DNA of 64,000 bases, from positions 62,001 to 126,000 of the forward strand of contig WNNJ02001795.1 in the NCBI GenBank assembly GCA_012934845.2. Reading direction: 5' to 3'. Shown here piece after piece: positions 33,505 through 46,133 of this stretch; position 1 is the stretch's first letter, and each line of letters begins with the position of its first letter. Position numbers and translations under genes: made by a program. Below the pieces are notes generated by a model. The model saw only the letters and a program-made list of their open reading frames with translations. It was not told where the DNA came from and made no database searches. This DNA comes from Pomphorhynchus laevis. Lineage: Eukaryota > Acanthocephala > Palaeacanthocephala > Echinorhynchida > Pomphorhynchidae.

Positions 33505-33979
33505 CAGCCACATTCTATATATTTTCATTAGACCAAGAAATAGCACCGAATTATTCTCGCAATATTCATAGTCGCTACGTATGGCCAGTCATTCTATGTG
33601 TGACAACAAACTTTGACAACGGCAGACGCGTTTCGCTCTAACGGAGCTCATCAGTACCGTGACTTCAATAATCATCCATAGGCACCTTAACACACGCTTA
33701 AACAGTGTATAAAGCTTGATAAGCAGAAGTACCTTTAATCTAAATCATCAGAGAGAATTTAGCTTATGCTCTGTGCTTGGCAGTGCGTATTGCAATTGTC
33801 CATGCATCATGCACTAAATTTCTTTTATTATAAATAGTACTGATGAGTTCCGTTAGAGTGAAATGCGTTTGCCGCTGTTAAAGTTTGTCGTCACAAATAG
33901 GATGACTGTGCATACGTAGCGACTATGAATATTGCAAGAACAATTTGGTTTTTTTTCTTGGTCTGATTAAGATATATAG
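33505..33979. repeat. Imperfect palindrome carrying hammerhead arms
   Basis: ATTAGACCAAGAAAT near 33530 pairs with TTTCTTGGTCTGAT near 33960. The arms continue through TAGTCGCTACGTATG and CATACGTAGCGACTA to the hammerhead regions at 33613-33665 (-) and about 33838-33890 (+, decayed). The centre (about 33680-33830) is single-copy. Confidence 0.75.
33613..33665 (-). ncRNA. Type I hammerhead ribozyme
   Basis: The minus strand reads ACGGTA, CTGATGA, GCTC-CGTTA-GAGC, GAAA, CGCGTC, then TGCCGT. Stem I ACGGTA/TGCCGT (6 pairs, one G-U), stem II GCTC/GAGC with a 5-nt loop, minimal stem III AC/GU with loop GC, cleavage after GCGUC (between 33625 and 33624). All conserved core bases are present in canonical order, with the tiny stem III known from animal retroelement hammerheads. 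Self-cleavage is inferred, not shown. Confidence 0.8.
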
Positions 33980-34239
33980 AATGCTGCCTAATGCTTATGC
34001 ATCCTTGTTGGAAAACATAGTGATTTTTTTCTATGCACACCATTGGGTGTCCCAGGGCAGGTGTAACATCGAATTATATTTTATATATTTGTACACTTGA
34101 AGGTGTCCCTGTAAAACAGCATTTCTATTAAAAAGAATTTAGTGGATGATGCATGGTTAAACTGCAATACGCACTGCCATGCATAGAGCTTATGCTAAAT
34201 TATCTCTGATGATTCAGATCAACGTACGCGTTGATCAAT
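33980..34239. other. Spacer
   Basis: Part of this (about 34150-34225: GCATGGTTAAACTGCAATACG, GCTTATGCTAAATT) is an inverted relation of 33760-33815, so the palindrome region is more complex than one repeat. Confidence 0.4.
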
Positions 34240-35340
34240 GGTTTGAACATTTGTAAATTGCGGGAGTTATATGCCCTCGATAGAAGACTCACCGTCCAGT
34301 TCGCTTTTGTCGAAATGTTTTTTGAAATCCAAACTCCGAGATCCTTGAAATGTTCGACGAGTTTAATATATTTATCCCCAAGACGATAATTAAACTGAAG
34401 ATTCTTATTTAATCATTTAATACGTAGATGTGGGCATTTCTGAATGTTTATGTCTAGACAATTTGCACACACCTAAGCGGCAACTTTATCGACATTATCT
34501 TGTAAGCACCCCAAATCTGTTCACACTCTTCCCTGCCTCCAAACTTTCAAATAATTTGCATTTAACAGCGAGCGCGGTGACAATAAGCTCGGTAGTTCGT
34601 TAATGTAAATCCTGAATAGCATAGGTCCCAATACCGAATCCTTAGGTACTGATTGGATATCATATTCTTGCGAATATGTTTCATTTATACCGACCTTGTA
34701 CGTAGGATTAGATATAAAATCGTGTACAATTGAATTAAGATAGGTTCCAAACATATTGTTTGAATTTTTATAACTAGCAGATATGATCCACCCGATCAAA
34801 TGCTCTCGAAAGTCGAAAAATATGACTTCGACGCCGATATCCTTATCAACTCACTAAACCAAATCCTTCTGAACACTCAGAATATTGGTGAGCGTAGATC
34901 GGCTTTTTCTGTAACCATGTTGATTGCTACATAACACATTGCTAGATTCAAAAAAGTTGGTAATGCTCAAAGTAGCCTCTCCAAAACTCTACGGCATACA
35001 TAAGTTATACTAACTGGTCGGTAGTTGTAAACACAGAAGCGACTACTTTTTTAAACAAGGGTCGTACTTTGGAGGTTTTCCACACCATAGGCATATAGCC
35101 TTGTAAAGCGATGCCGCAAATATGGCATATAAAGGAAAACAAATTACAGGTGCCAGCTTTTTTAAGTATACTGCAGGTAGGGAATCCAGACATGAAGAGT
35201 TCGAAGATTTCAAACTGGCAAGCTCAATCTTTACCTCGTTAACTGAGAACATATTTAACGCATCGATGCTTCGTTCATTAAAAACAGAGATTCGACTCAA
35301 ATTATCACCGAAAGCTGGTACAAGAATGTGACGAACAAAT
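34240..35340 (-). mobile_element. CR1-group LINE fragment (RT)
   Basis: Minus-strand RT pieces: DALNMFSVNEVKIELASLKS with SSCLDSLPAVYLKKLAPVI (35300-35043), then NSIVHDFISNPTYKVGINET and SVLGPMLFRIYINELPSLL (34799-34521), then a C-terminal stretch. These match the finger, GVPQGSVLGPLLF and downstream parts of a CR1-group RT. Several frame breaks; no endonuclease or 3' tail identified. Confidence 0.7.
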
Positions 35341-35549
35341 GTATTTGCAATATCGTGATTGAACTATTGTTGTTGGATTTCAATTGTGCTTGTACCTGGT
35401 CTTCAAGCACATGTTTGTTTCATCTAGATAAGCATTCTAATATGCATTTCAAGTTCTAATCAGAAATAATTATGTTAAAGACTTTGAAAATTAGATAGCG
35501 CTGGCCAACCCGCAAAAGCGCATAAAAAATCATACATTACCTTAATTAA

Positions 35550-36790
35550 GTTCCAGTTTTTTATAGTATAGGTTTATTAAACAGGCTATAGTGGGTATAA
35601 CATCCACTTACAAGTCCACTAAATTATAATTACAGTTTAACAACAACAAATTAAAAAGTATGATCAACGCCATAGGTTGATGTTGATATATAGCAGAGTG
35701 TGGGATAGTTTAAAATAGTGAATAATTGTTACAATTGTTAAGGAACAAAAAGGGCGGAGACTATGTTTGACTGATAGAAAGGAGGCAGCAATAAAAAAGG
35801 GAATGGTGGCCACAGTTTGAGGAAAATTACTTGACATTGATAATAAGAGAGTCACATGAACAAATATTTATGGAGGTGAGGCGGGATTCAGTAAGTGTAG
35901 AAATATGCAGATAATGCCAGTTTGCGTAAAGAAGTCGAACAGTGATACAAATGATTCGGAATAGAATGCAATTTTCCATAGCTAGCTGGTTGAGCTTAGT
36001 GAGGGAAAGGAAATGTGATCAAAACAACGGGGGCGAAATATGATACGTACAGCGAAATTCACAAGGCGCTGGGGAGGAAGAAGAGAGGATTTAATGGAGA
36101 AAGCAAAAAGAATGATGCAATGGTCGATCTTAGGAAGCAAAAGTTTGGAAATAAGAGAGTGACAGGAGTTAAAATCAAGCGAGCTTCTAACACGGCGAAG
36201 TTCACAAAGTAGGAGGCTACAAATTCGGGTTTTGTCGCGAACGAATGGATCGGGAGAAAGACAGTTGTCGAAGTCAACTCCAAAGAATGTGAGATGATCA
36301 ACAATAGGAAGAATGGTCGAGATAAGAAATACGGAGGGAGGAAAGGCAGTGAAAAGAATGTATAACCTATAGGACTTTAAACTTGTAGTGGTTAAGATAC
36401 AAATTAAGCGAAGAAATATGCTTGGAGATGGATAAATGACAATTCGTATAAGAGGTAAAAGATCATTAATAAGATGAGTAGGAGAATGAGAGTAAAGGAG
36501 AATATCGTTAGCATATTTCATGATGAAGAATTTATGGACTCATATGATGCTGGAGAGATTGTCAAGGATAAGAAAGAAAATGATTAGACCGAGCACAGAA
36601 CCTTGAGGAATATCGCAGGGGAATGGAAGTGGTAGAGAAAGACGCATTGGAATAGACACAGGATGATCGTTCATAGAGATGAAAGGAGAATCAGGATACT
36701 GTAGCAGAAGAAAAGTGATGGTTGTGGCGAAGACGATGAAGGAGGATGTAATAGCCAACAATGTCAAACGCAGAACGGGCAAGGGAAATT
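35550..36790 (-). mobile_element. CR1/L2-like LINE copy, 3' half
   Basis: Minus-strand translation: IPQGSVLGLIIFFLILDNLS (36782-36540), MKYANDILLYSHSPTHLIND at 36521 (the YADD-box region), PFVRDKTRICSLLLCELRRV, and the C-terminal coding end near 35664. Same family type as 24.06-27 kb, but diverged. It ends near 35560. Confidence 0.7.
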
Positions 36791-36942
36791 TCTGATTATG
36801 TTTTGGTCAAATTTGACCAAATCTGTTACGATTTGGGTCAAATTATGTTGCATTTATACTGCTAGAAAATAGCCAAGTACCAAAGTTCCTATTATAGAAA
36901 TCGTAGTGTATCAAGCTTCATCAATTGATCCTGTGTCAAAAT

Positions 36943-37005
36943 AATCCGATGCAAATAGCTAATATCCGATGCAAATAACCAATTTCCAATGCAAATAACC
37001 AATAT
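36943..37005 (+). repeat. 20-bp minisatellite, about 3 copies
   Basis: Unit ATCCGATGCAAATAACCAAT with changes, inside an insertion (about 36790-37130) between two LINE segments. Confidence 0.7.
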
Positions 37006-37129
37006 CAGATTCGTGAAGAAACTCCACATATTTCTTCGTACGGAGGTCACGAAGAAATAAAAAAGAAACGCGAACTTTGTCATGAACAAAATTGTTTGAA
37101 AGAAAGGAAATTGTCGAAGTGAAAGCCCA

Positions 37130-40100
37130 AAAAAATCATATTGCCAACGATTGGGAGAATGATCTAATTAACAGATAAAATGGATGAAGTTATGTCGAGG
37201 ATATAAGGGATGATCCACATTATTTTTGACTTTTTATGATTAAAAGCTAGACGAAGAAAGGAGAGATGGCTGGAGATAGACATAAGAAAATTTCTGGCAG
37301 AAATAGCGAGGTCGTGGATTCAAGATGATGCGCATGAGAGTAGAGGAGATTATCATAGGCATACTGCATCAGATAAAAGTTATAGTCAGCAGTTATATAA
37401 GACAAGTAGCTGAGAAGAAGGGAGAAAATAAGAGGATCTAAAATGAAACCTTGTGGAACATCGTGCGAGATGAATGAAGTTATAGATGAAGAGGAGTTTG
37501 AGTGAACGAAAAAAGAACGTTTGAAGAGATAAGATGTGAACCAGGCTACAATAGGAATTGAGAAACCATAGTCATGATGAATTCAACAATATCAAAAGCA
37601 GAAGTGTGTCAAAAGAGATTACTACACGACATTGTTTGATATCGCGGGCTTGAAGTAGATTTCTGAAAATCTTTAGACAAACAAGTTCAGTGGAGTGGTT
37701 AGAACGGAAGGCAGATTGAAAAGGGTGCAGGAATTGGAGGAAACAAGAAATAGATTGACTTGATATAACACAAGACATTCAAAAAGTTTAGATAAGTTCA
37801 GAAGAGAAATCGGGCGTTTTGAAGATGTAAGTGAAGGGTTGATGGTCGGTTTATTTAGAAGAGGACGTACAATTACTGCTTTCCGGTTTACTTGAAAAAA
37901 TGCAGCTACGAATAGCACAATTGAAAATGTGGTAAAGAATGGTGCTATGATAGAATGAATAGATTTAAGTACATACGTAGGGATGGAGTCTGCAGGCGAA
38001 GAAGATTTGGTTGTAGAGAGAAGAACCTAGCGATTTTGCTAGAATAAACAGGAAGAATATGGAATAGTTAAGGAAGAAATTTGCAAGATGAGCAAGACGA
38101 GGATTGTTGATTTACATGGACAGAGGAGATAATCGTAGTGATTTTTAAATGAAAATAAGAGAACTAGTGGGGATCGATGGAATAAACATTAGAAGTGCGA
38201 GCAAGAAGAGAATTAGAGGTTCTCCAAGTATATTTTCGATCAGACGATTATGTGATCTTGTTTTGCCAAAAATGTTTACATTTATCACGTAGAATAGAGT
38301 GATTGGAGCGTCGAAGATTTAAGTAATGATCACGATGACTAGAGATAAAAATGTGACCACTCTTGAGAAAACGACGAAAGACTCTAAAAGAATGACGTAT
38401 AATGCGCTTAGAAATTTTAAAGTAAGCGTCGAACTAGGGGGCACACGAGGGGCGTTTAGGAATTCAGGACTGGCGAGGCAAAATATAATCGAGGATGCTG
38501 GAGAGCTCATTGGTGAAAAGTGAGAATAAACTATGAGCTGTCAAAATTTTTGCAGAATACGACAAGAGTGGAGAGTCAAGGATAGCGAAACGCAAGAGAG
38601 TAAGGTTGAGTAGTTGTCATGGTCTACTTAAAGTAGGAGAGATGCGAACAGGGAGTGAACTCGATCGTGATATTAACAGTGATGAAAAATTGCTCGGAAA
38701 GACCAGGATCTGAGATTGTAGAGGAAGCGTATGTAATGAGACTGTCGGGAAAAGCGATAATATTAATAGCGCCACTAAGAATATCTGTATGGAGGTTTGC
38801 TAGTAAATGGAAGCTGAAGTCGGACATAAGACTTACAAGTTTTACGGAATCTGAATCAGAATGGCAATCTAGACGGATCTTAAAATAACCCAGGACAATT
38901 AAATATAAAGAAGAAAGTAAACGGTTTGATAGTAGATCGGCGAGTTCATTGAAAAATAGGCAAGACGATGGAGATGAACCTGGACGATGGATGATTGTAG
39001 GTGAATAAGTAAAGGAAATGAAGATTTACAAATGATCAATTTAAATGTAGTAAAGGGTACGGTGAAATCAATTTTTTCAAGAAACGAAGAGATACGAACG
39101 AAAGAGACGCTTCCGCAATGATTAGACGAAGTGGTTGATTATGTTGAGTCAATGGGGCGATCGGAGTCAACAATAGAAAATCTTAAGGAACGTAGATTAC
39201 GTATTGCAAGGTCGTCATGATCAGTATGTCAGGATTCAGTGAGACATAAAAGATCTAAAGATTGTTGTGCGAAGAGATCAATAAGTAAGTCAGTTTTGTG
39301 AAGAATTGAACGGGTATTAAGAAGAGCTAGACGAAGAGATCGTTTTGTTTTATTGTTGGCTAGAGAATAAGATGGGAAAGAGATACATGTCGCAAACGGA
39401 TTTTTAGACGTATATTGAAGATTTACAAATGATCAATTTAAATGTAGTACAGGGTAAGGTGAAATCATTTTTTTCAAGAGACAAAGGGAAACTTCGTATC
39501 TTAAAATATATTGACTACGCAATATATTTGTGTAGTCACAAATATATTTCACCTTGGTGTAAGGTAAAAACAAATTTTTCAAGAGACGAAGGGATACTTC
39601 GTCTCTTGAAATATATTGACTACAAAATATATTTGTGTAGTCAAATATATTGAAAAGATATGACTCGTCATTCAAAAGATATGACTCGTCATTCAAAAGA
39701 TATGACTCGTCATTCAAAAGATATGACTCGTCATTGACTTCGCGTCGACGCTTTTCAAGACGAGGAGTAGAGAGTTGAGCAATTTCAGAGGGTGATCAAT
39801 CGGATAAAATTTGACAAGCAGAATATTATGATACAAGTTTAAACTGTTGTGTTAAGATAGTGGATACCAGGGTGCGGTTTCCAAGAATAACCTCTAGAAG
39901 TGGTGGACGATAAGAATCGGGAGCAGAACGGATTTATTAAGACGATATACGGAAACTGGAGAGACATCACTGCATAGATACGGATTATCGGTAGGAAAAA
40001 TCGTGGCAAGGAGCGAGCAGAAAGCGGAAACATCATATCAAAACGGGATTTGGGAGAAGAGAAATCAGAGGGATCAACATTAGAGATGATAATACACCTA

Positions 40101-40240
40101 TCCCGAGAAGTAAATCGCTGACGTGGAAATTGAGATGTCACGGGAGTGGCTGGAAGTGGATCAAAAACTCTGAGATCAGTATGAACATACGTAAGAGAGC
40201 GGTAAAATTGTATAGATGAGTACAATATGGTACAATGAGA
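37130..40240 (-). mobile_element. CR1/L2-like LINE copy, 5' and middle parts
   Basis: Minus strand: an ORF start region (40225-39839), endonuclease remains (38827-38624 with SDFSFHLLANLHTD and IIAFPDSLITYASST, followed by SDPGLSEQF), linker, RT fingers (37918-37572: HPFQSAFRSNHSTELVCLKI) and a second RT middle part (about 37560-37150) overlapping the one at 36.5 kb. The duplication of the RT region suggests two copies or a local duplication. A segment GATTTACAAATGATCAATTTAAATG occurs at 39024 and 39420. Many frame breaks. Confidence 0.65.
39653..39735 (+). repeat. 21-bp minisatellite, 4 copies
   Basis: Unit AAAAGATATGACTCGTCATTC repeated exactly four times. Just upstream, inverted TATATTTGTGTAGTCA/TGACTACACAAATATA segments flank 39500-39650. 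Confidence 0.9.
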
Positions 40241-41212
40241 TGTATGATCAGGTGAGGAATATATTGTTACATGATTGGAATATGATATATTATGACGATA
40301 AATACGCCGCTAAGGCGATGTAAGAACGACATTTGAAGTGATAGAATCTGGTTGAGAAGATAATGGAAAGATATATGAACAGATAGAGAACATTGACGTC
40401 AAATCTTCAACCGAATCAGGTGTTGCTGTCATGTCAAATTGAGGTAATTGGATTGATAGACATTGAGGTTTGTTAAATAGCAGATCATCTGACGAATCCG
40501 ATACAACTGAATTATCCCCTTGATCGGAACAGCGACCATTTGCAGATCCGAAAAGTAATTCAAAGGTACCAAATCCACAAATAAACTCCCTATAAATACT
40601 CCCTATAAATAGATAAGAACTGCCTATAAATAAATTAAAAAGTTATGCGCATTTTGTAAAAATTTAACTATTTTATAAAATTTTGTGGATAGGATCCAAT
40701 GCTCATCTGTATGTGGAATGCAATGGTATAAATTGTTTTCTCATATTCACACAGGTGCAAATAAAATTTAAGGCCAAATCGTTGTCAGCGTAAAGCTTCG
40801 GTAGTTCAATAAGGATGCTTCCAACTGTTTTGTACTGTGAACATATCGTAAATGTTTAAATAGACGGTATTTATTTGGACAATCTTTGATTCTCATTTGC
40901 ACTTCCTTAAAATGTTTATAATTTTCGGATAATAGTTTACTCGCAACAATTATCGTTTGTTCGCCTAAGGGTTTTAATTTTCAAGTTATCGATATCACCA
41001 TTTTGTTTTAATTTAAAGTTTCTGCGATGAATATTAATCCATAAAATTTGTAATATCAATTTGTAAGTGCTAAACCAAAATCGGGATTCGATCAATAAAT
41101 AAATTTAGTTAACATATTTTTGTTGATTGCTTTCATTATAGATTCTGAACGATACAATTGTGCATTAATACTCGATTTTCAAGAATAGTTAACAGCTATA
41201 TCTCAGTATACT
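40241..41212. other. Upstream region of the UBE3C-like gene
   Basis: No coding recognised. It probably contains the promoter and 5' UTR, but no convincing core-promoter motif stands out in the AT-rich sequence. Confidence 0.35.
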
Positions 41213-41281
41213 ATGTTTGACATTTTCGACGGAGCCCATACATCTAGACATGTCCAGGATTATAGTGGTGCCAGTCGTGTG
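41213..41281 (+). CDS. UBE3C-like exon 1
   Basis: 23 codons from ATG: MFDIFDGAHTSRHVQDYSGA then SRV. Donor GTGTG/GTAAGT, phase 0. The M-[FY]-x-F-x-G ... GAS[RT] pattern is the usual UBE3C N-terminus. Confidence 0.65.
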
Positions 41282-43664
41282 GTAAGTTTTATTATCTAAA
41301 TAATGCAAATCAATGTTCACATAATTTCAAAATTTCTATAAGTGATTAAAATTAGGCAATTCATATTTTGATGGTAAACACGGTATCCTTTGAAATGCAA
41401 TAAATTCCTCGTTTTTGGCTACATATTTTGGATTCACAGTACTGCGCTTAATGCATTCACTAAATTTTCCGTGTTTGTAAACTTTGCTTAAAAATATTCA
41501 AGTACAAAGTTGTAAGAAGTACAGCTGCTATAAAAGATACCGGATTAATTAATTTTTATAATATTTAAATATAATTTTAAAACTATTAAATTTCAATAAC
41601 GATTAATAATCTTAAGATTGATTTATAAAAGAAGATTTATTTTTTTGAGCGTTATAATAACGCTCAAAATATAAACTTAAAGATTAACCAAAATATAAAA
41701 ATTTAATAATATATTTTCTTAAAAGAAAAGTTATATCAATGTTATCAGAGTAATTAAATTTTAAATAATTATTCAGATCCATTTCCATAGTTTCAAATCA
41801 TTTCTTTGAAGATGAATTTTTAAGGAAGGAAACATCTGTTTATTATTAAATAGTTGTTCAGCTATCAGATTGCAAAATGAAATTTCCGGCCAATTAATCA
41901 AAACCGTAAACGCACTATCATATGTATTGCTATTAATAAAAGATGCAATGATTTTGGAAATAAATGATGTGCAGACGGCCGATTTAGAAACAATGTATTT
42001 TAAAGCAATGAATAAAAATTCGTTAATTTGATTTTAATATTTTAATATTGAGAATGCCAGTTTAATATAAATATGTATTTTTAATTCAATATATAATCTG
42101 TATAATAAAATATACTTTCAAATATGAAAGTGCATATTTTCTGTAAATCAAATTAACTTTAATCCCAATATTATCCGAAAATACAACAGTCTAACAGATT
42201 GATTCGAATATAAATTCAACGGAAAATTCAATCGCTTAAATTTCGTTTCTTGTACTATCAAATCATATTTAGTTTTTTTGTGCGATTTATTTAATTTTTT
42301 AAAATTAATCACCAAATTAAAAAAATGAAGTATTTTTTATCACTAAATGGTAACATAAACGTTTGAAAGAAAAAGTACATCTAGAGTGCACGCCACAAAA
42401 ATCAGTTTCTTTGCTTCATAGCTATGGTCAATCATAAAGATTTGATTGTACGTTTGGTATCCATGATTAGCTCTTGTACACCTGCTGCTTTTACACTTTG
42501 AAATAAACCAGTCTATAAGGCTGTAACATATACTGTACTTTTTGGTGAAGCGTTCCATACAACTCAGGATAATATTCGAATTCATTTATCCATTTTTTAT
42601 CCGAGTCAGATAATACTGTAATGTGTGATGATTTGAACATTTTGCAATTAATCAGTTCATTTTCCTTTTTATTCTATGATTTACGATATTGAATATATGC
42701 GCTATTGGCTAATCAAATATCCATGTGAATGCGTGTTTAGGTTTCAACACGTTGGAAAAGAATATAGTTATTGACATAGTTATATACGCAACCACCAATA
42801 CAAACGTATTTGGTAATAGTTCTGTGATTATTATAAAATATACATAATTGAGCGAAAAATTTATTTCAACTCAAACTCATTGATTTCTGTAGTTTATGCA
42901 CACTAGAAATTTCCGTGATACAACATATAAAAGTCGAAAACATTCAAGTTATAAATTCAAAAGCGTACTTTGACTTTAATTACATTACATTGTTTTGTAT
43001 ATGTAGTGGTGACCAGTATTTATATTTTTATCAAAATATAATGTGATATTTATCTTGTCGGATTCTTCGTCCCACTATTTTCATTATTAAATATTTGATC
43101 GATAATTAAGCGATCTATTTTGCCCTTGAGCAATATATTACTTTTTTATGACATTGCTATTGTTTAAGGGCTCAGCGTTCAAGACTTTAAGTAAAATACT
43201 GAAACCTGTTTTGAATACATTGTAAAACTTCTATATTTCAATAAATTCTTTTCTTTACGTATGCTATAATTGTTAGACGAGTTTAGATGTCGTTCTCAGT
43301 GTGTATATATGTTGTATAAGTTAATCTAGTTAAATTACATTTCATTGGCAGTAATATCGATCGATACTTGAATAATGAACGAGAAAGTGATTTATTTTAT
43401 CATAATAAAATAAATAGGATCCACTTATTTCATAAATAAAATAAATTTATTGGAACCACTTTAAGTAACTTTGATATATAGTTATTTCATCGAACAAGAC
43501 TAAAAATTCATTTATTTTGATTTAATTACATTAAAACTATTGATTTAACCGTTATTAATTCTTAAAAATATTGATTAAAAATATTTAATTTATATTAATT
43601 AATTTAATAGCTTATAGATCAGTGCTTAACATTAAACGTTAACGGTACTTTCTTTTTATTTTAG

Positions 43665-43718
43665 CAAACTCGCGATGAGCTGTTGAATACAATCGTCAAA
43701 TGTCGAATTCAGAGAATG
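43665..43718 (+). CDS. UBE3C-like exon 2
   Basis: Acceptor TTTTATTTTAG; 18 codons QTRDELLNTIVKCRIQRM; donor GTACGA; phase 0 on both sides. Confidence 0.65.
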
Positions 43719-43790
43719 GTACGAAAATGCTGTGATTATTTTCAATATGATGATCATTTGTGTTGTGTTTTCTCATTTTTGACATTTTAG

Positions 43791-43865
43791 CAAGAACGTC
43801 AGTATTCCGAGTCCTGTATTAAAATCCAACGATGGTATCGTATGATGCAGTCCAATAAAGCATTG
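43791..43865 (+). CDS. UBE3C-like exon 3 with IQ motif
   Basis: Acceptor GACATTTTAG; 25 codons: QERQYSESCIKIQRWYRMMQ then SNKAL; donor GTGAGT, phase 0. IKIQRWYR is the IQ motif found near the N-terminus of UBE3C proteins. Confidence 0.7.
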
Positions 43866-44548
43866 GTGAGTGACAATTTAAAGCTGATTATCTAAATTAC
43901 CCATAAATGAAAACATTTTTTATTAATTATATCACAATTTACATTTAAATCGTTTATCTAATATTAATATTTAGTGATTATAGAATGTTATGCATTGTAT
44001 ATCGCTATTCCGAATCATATTCGGAATAGCGATAAAAATAAAAAAATTATTTTTTTTTTATTTTTTAATTTTTAATTTTTTAATTTTTTTTATTATAATA
44101 GGTTTAGATTTAAACATATAATTTTATTATAATAGATTTTTTAATAATTTTAATATTCACAACAAACTGTACACATAATCTGAACTTATTGAATATGTAC
44201 TTCTATATGGCTTATCTTTTGACAGAGGTATAAAGTGTCAAGTCATTGTTTTATGTATTTATTGCTATGTTTCGACTCCACTTTTCAAAAATAAGATGTT
44301 GCAAGCATTTGTTTTTCTGTGGTTTTTGGAAATTTTATGAGGTGCTGTTTATTGATTGACAATACTGCAATTTAACACCTTTTACAGCATGCTTGTTCAT
44401 AAATTGTTTTATAGCTTCTGTGTTTTATGTAATTCAAAGAGGTCAAAAATTCGTATTTTGATTTTTATGATTGCACCTGAAAATATTTCGTATTTTCAAA
44501 TTTGTGTAAACAAACGTGTACATGTCAATGATAAAAATACATGCTTTT
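43866..44548. other. Intron sequence, AT-rich
   Basis: Contains a small perfect hairpin TATCGCTATTCCGAAT/ATTCGGAATAGCGATA (about 43999-44034). No gene. Confidence 0.5.
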
Positions 44549-44672
44549 AAACATTACATTTTGCTAAAATACCCGCTTTGAAATATATAACATATTATTT
44601 TCATCAACTTATCGCAAAATCACGATTAGGTTCAATCAACCTATAATAAATAATTCATCAAAATAATTAAAT
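44549..44672 (+). repeat. Left direct repeat flanking the 304-bp array
   Basis: AAACATTACATTTTGCTA to CATCAAAATAATTAAAT is repeated with changes at 46134-46256, on the other side of the tandem array. Confidence 0.7.
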
Positions 44673-44820
44673 ACATATTTTCATAATAAAGTACATTCTT
44701 TTAATAATAAAAGTATATCCTAAGATAATAAAAGTATGTACATATAAAATATACATGTTTTCATAAATTACATACTCTAATTTAAGGAGAGTGATACCAT
44801 TCCGCGTGAATTTCTTGTAA

Positions 44821-44893
44821 AACATGTAAGCCAGACGCGAAAGAATGACGAATGCCGTTTCGTCATCACAATGACTCATCAGTGACAAATGCC
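44821..44893 (-). ncRNA. Hammerhead ribozyme candidate in unit 1
   Basis: Minus strand: GGCAT-TT-GTCA, CTGATGA, GTCA-TTGTGA-TGAC, GAAA, ACG...CGT, C, then TGGC-TTAC-ATGTT. Stem II GTCA/TGAC; stem III ACG/CGT around an 18-nt loop; stem I GTCA/TGGC, an internal loop, then GGCAT/ATGTT; cleavage after GCGUC (between 44834 and 44833). In the other units stem I is weaker. A competing hairpin TGACGAA/TTCGTCA overlaps the core. Confidence 0.6.
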
Positions 44894-45124
44894 TCCCACT
44901 ACTGGATGAAGAGGAGGACTGGCAGAAGGCAATCAATGAATGAATCAATGTGAATGATGTACTAGAAAATTTTCTAGTAACATCATAGAGTACTAAATCA
45001 GCACTACAGCTTCACCAAAAAGGATCATTAGCAAAAGCACTGGCAAATGCCAGCGCAGGTCTCTTTAATATCGGCTAACTTTTATTTAAGGAGAGTGAGA
45101 CCATTCCGCGTGAATTTCTTGTAA

Positions 45125-45197
45125 AACATGTAAGCCAGACGCGAAAGAATGACGAATGCCGTTTCGTCATCACAATGACTCATCAGTGCCAGATCCC
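45125..45197 (-). ncRNA. Hammerhead-like core in unit 2
   Basis: CTGATGA-GTCA...TGAC-GAAA is intact, with GCGTC downstream. Stem I pairs only partly (GGCA/TGGC with a mismatch). The same holds for units 3 and 4 at +304 and +608. Confidence 0.5.
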
Positions 45198-45975
45198 TCC
45201 CACTACTGGATGCAGAGGAGGACTGGCAGACGGCAATCAATGAATGAATCAATGTGAATGATGTACTAGAAAATTTTCTAGTAACATCATAGAGTACTAA
45301 ATCAGTACTACAGCTTCACCAAAAAGGATCATTAGCAAAAGCACTGGCAAATGCCAGCGCAGGTCTCTTTAATATCGGCTAACTTTTATTTAAGGAGAGT
45401 GAGACCATTCCGCGTGAATTTCTTGTAAAACATGTAAGCCAGACGCGAAAGAATGACGAATGCCGTTTCGTCATCACAATGACTCATCAGTGCCAGATCC
45501 CTCCCACTACTGGATGCAGAGGAGGACTGGCAGACGGCAATCAATGAATGAATCAATGTAAATGATGTACTAGAAAATTTTCTAGTAACATCATAGAGTA
45601 CTAAATCAGCACTACAGCTTCACCAAAAAGGATCATTAGCAAAAGCACTGGCAAATGCCAGCGCAGGTCTCTTTAATATCGGCTAACTTTTATTTAAGGA
45701 GAGTGAGACCATTCCGCGTGAATTTCTTGTAAAACATGTAAGCCAGACGCGAAAGAATGACGAATGCCGTTTCGTCATCACAATGACTCATCAGTGCCAG
45801 ATCCCTCCCACTACTGGATGCAGAGGAGGACTGGCAGACGGCAATCAATGAATGAATCAATGTGAATGATGTACTAGAAAATTTTCTAGTAACATCATAG
45901 AGTACTAAATCAGCACTACTGCTTCACCAAATAGGATCATTAGCAAAAGCACTTGCAAATGCCAGCGAATGCCAA

Positions 45976-46128
45976 ATTTCTAGTACATCATTCACATTGA
46001 TTCATTCATTGATTGCCGTCTGCCAGTCCTCCTCTGCATCCAGTAGTGGGAGGGATCTGGTACTGATGAGTCATTGTGATGACGAAACGGCATTCGTCAT
46101 TCTTTCGCGTCTGGCTTATATGTTTTAC
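45976..46128 (+). repeat. Inverted partial 304-bp unit
   Basis: Runs from TCTAGTACATCATTCACATTG through CTGATGAGTCATTGTGATGAC and GAAACGGC to TTTCGCGTCTGG, so here the hammerhead core is on the plus strand. Confidence 0.85.
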
Positions 46129-46133
46129 ATACT

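Larger units (their letters stand above)
44781..45975 (-). repeat. 304-bp tandem array with hammerhead core (retrozyme-like)
   Basis: Four units starting at 44781, 45085, 45389 and 45693 (exact 304-bp spacing), the last shortened. Units 2-4 are nearly identical; unit 1 differs in about a dozen places. Each minus-strand unit has a hammerhead core. There is no protein coding. The size and tandem layout fit metazoan retrozymes (small circular-RNA retroelements with hammerheads). Confidence 0.85.

Noticed and set aside
44781-45975. CRISPR-like array
   Set aside because: Units are 304 bp and identical throughout, with no unique spacers; the genome is eukaryotic.
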